A DNA stretch of 64,000 nucleotides. Source: Symsagittifera roscoffensis (lineage: Eukaryota; Xenacoelomorpha; Acoela; Convolutidae). Of the stretch, positions 62,625 through 64,000 are shown piece by piece. A program made the position numbers and the translations under genes. Location of the stretch: contig NC_087066.1 in the NCBI RefSeq assembly GCF_963678635.1, forward strand, positions 1,893,745 through 1,957,744, read 5' to 3'. Below the pieces are notes generated by a model. The model saw only the letters and a list, made by a program, of their open reading frames with translations, was not told the DNA's origin and did no database searches. Numbering within the stretch: the stretch's first letter is position 1; every line of letters begins with the position of its first letter.

Positions 62625-63126
62625 TGTCCAATTCGAAATTTTGAAAAAATCCATTTGACCCCAAAACCATGTTTACTTCGCATTGCTCAAGGTCAAACTT
62701 CCAAATACGACCGACTGGCACATACTCCCCGGGCTCACGATTGATGTCCTCATCGCGTGTTGCTGTCTGTCAGTGAATCCCCAGAATTCTTAGTGTAGCT
62801 CAAGGTACAGTACCAGTGGTCATTTACAGAAGTTTGCAGCAGACTTAAGTTTATCTACACCCCAAAATTCACAACCATGTAAAATTTTAACACTAGCGCT
62901 AAACAGCAATCAAAATCTGCATACAGCTGCACCTTAGATTTCCGCTTTGCAAGCTAAGGCTTTAAAATTTCTTTTGTGCCATTTGATCAGTAAAATGTCA
63001 TGCAACATTTTGATTCAAATAATAGATATAGCATATTAATAACATTATCTCATTCATTAAGACTTTTTTTCCCTTTCATTTCCTCTCAAGACTCAAGACT
63101 CTAGAGTTTCCCACTGAGCCACCTTC
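62625..63126. other. Flank of G copy 3, no gene
   Basis: The part 62,990-63,126 is the 3' flank of the minus-strand G copy, homologous to 61,700-61,850 (gactcttgagtcttgag and the AT-rich text after it, on the opposite strand). The remainder, 62,640-62,990, shows nothing recognisable. Confidence 0.35.
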
Positions 63127-63913
63127 TCATCTCGCGCTCTTCGCCTTCGAGGTGCTAGGCCCAGACATATTTGACACCGTAATCTGTTTTAGCAAGGCCT
63201 CTTCATCATCGTAGCTAATTACGATCTCCTTCCAAGCCTTCAGTTGTTCAGAAGACCGCATCCATTCTCTCTGCTCCTGCAACCTCTTTGCTTGGTTGGA
63301 CAAACTCTTCACTCTCGACTCCCTGTTCAAGTAGAAGGAATTGTGCAGACGCAGACTCACATTCTTCGCCAAGTCTTCTTCCAATATTGACTCTCTCGCC
63401 TTAGTATTATCTCTAGACACCCTACCAATTTTTTTCCACCCCGTCGTGATCGCATTTCGATGAATCAGCAGAGGTTTTTTGAAGGCTTCCGGTCTTATCT
63501 CGGCCAGGAACTGTCGATATTCCTTTTGGTATTTCTTCATGTGATCTTTCGTCACCACGTAAGACGTCAACGTCGCTCGAAACCATGGGAAGAACCTTAT
63601 GCGGCTCCATACGTGCCTGACTTCCATCGGTATGGCGAATACCTTGCACGCAGTCTCAAACAACTAAAGACACCTGCTGTAATCTATAGCGTATATCGAC
63701 TCTGCCGTTGGCGTCCTCGACTCCCGATATTTCGTCACGTTTTCTTCGATCCATCATAAATCCAACATCGTGCTTACCACCAAGAGCGTCACCTTTTGCC
63801 TGTGATCTGGTAATCCGATCGACCGAATTTCTTCCAGATCCCATATTAGGCAGAGGTTTGCGTGATCCGGTACGACACTGTTTGTGCCAGGCAATGGCAT
63901 GGGCATTCCCCAT
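63127..63913 (-). pseudogene. G protein, copy 3, best preserved
   Basis: A 178-codon frame (63,663-63,127) contains FETACKVFAIPMEVRHVWSR, IRFFPWFRATLTSYVVTKDH, EYRQFLAEIRPEAFKKPLL, IGRVSRDNTKARESILEEDL and a Lys/Ser-rich C-terminus ending GPSTSKAKSAR. A TAG at 63,664-63,666 interrupts the upstream continuation (TKYRESRTPTAESIYAIDYS), which runs in the same frame to about 63,860. The protein is helical with a basic, disordered tail, as in many nucleic-acid-coating proteins; no family recognised. With only one stop in about 250 codons it is either a very young pseudogene or misread. Confidence 0.5.
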
Positions 63914-64000
63914 GTGTGATATCGATTCTTCGAAGGTTGCGCTCTCCCGAAGCTTCTAGGAGAGGTTCTAGCTCCGTCATTTTCTCTTGTATCGCATCGT
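63914..64000 (-). other. Upstream end of G copy 3 at the window edge
   Basis: On the minus strand, text such as DAIQEKMTELEPLLEASGER (from the edge inward) is open and protein-like, suggesting that the gene continues beyond the window. It is in a different frame from G. No motif recognised. Confidence 0.3.

Overview
This is eukaryotic, almost certainly invertebrate-animal, nuclear DNA: AT-rich, with one 200-base scaffold gap (32,091-32,290), no bacterial-style operons and no recognisable host gene. Nearly all of it is decayed mobile DNA: Ty3/Gypsy-type retroelements, a Polinton/Maverick remnant, and a repeated family of proteins I do not recognise. I cannot name the species.

Layout. (1) 1-18,480, minus strand: a large Ty3/Gypsy-like element, here 'family R', read from high to low coordinates: leader, gag with two zinc knuckles, protease, reverse transcriptase (RT), RNase H, integrase, a linker, a MACRODOMAIN resembling the TARG1/OARD1 type, a 0.4-kb structured spacer, then a further protein ('ORF-M': helical domain, basic NLS-like motif, coiled coil) running through one stop codon into an SGNH/GDSL-hydrolase-like domain. 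Three internal tandem duplications scar it: about 3.4 kb of leader and gag, 0.76 kb of RT/RNase H, and 3.39 kb of macrodomain, spacer and ORF-M. (2) 18,481-22,340: no gene recognised; a 436-bp tandem duplication. (3) 22,346-27,322, plus strand: broken Polinton genes (packaging ATPase, an unassigned protein, penton-like protein, a small basic protein, major capsid protein, adenain-like protease). (4) 27,323-32,090: non-coding repeats, mainly a 950-bp tandem duplication. (5) 32,291-35,783, minus strand: a second, unrelated LTR retroelement with a TG...CA LTR and an integrase. (6) 37,080-49,440, plus strand: a second, more decayed family R copy with the same order gag, protease, RT, RNase H, integrase, macrodomain, spacer, ORF-M, followed by a partly repeated integrase-macrodomain-macrodomain-spacer-ORF-M block. 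(7) 49,500-64,000: unrecognised helical proteins (A to E, then a repeated F/G pair), interrupted by two more copies of the 0.7-kb LTR.

Main point: two diverged copies of family R share the order integrase, macrodomain, spacer, ORF-M. The macrodomain keeps protein similarity between copies whose DNA has diverged, so it appears to be an ancestral working part of the element. An ADP-ribose-binding domain plus an SGNH-hydrolase-like domain downstream of Ty3-type integrase is the best candidate here for an undescribed system. The F/G family is the second best. All identifications are by eye from residues; none was checked against a database.
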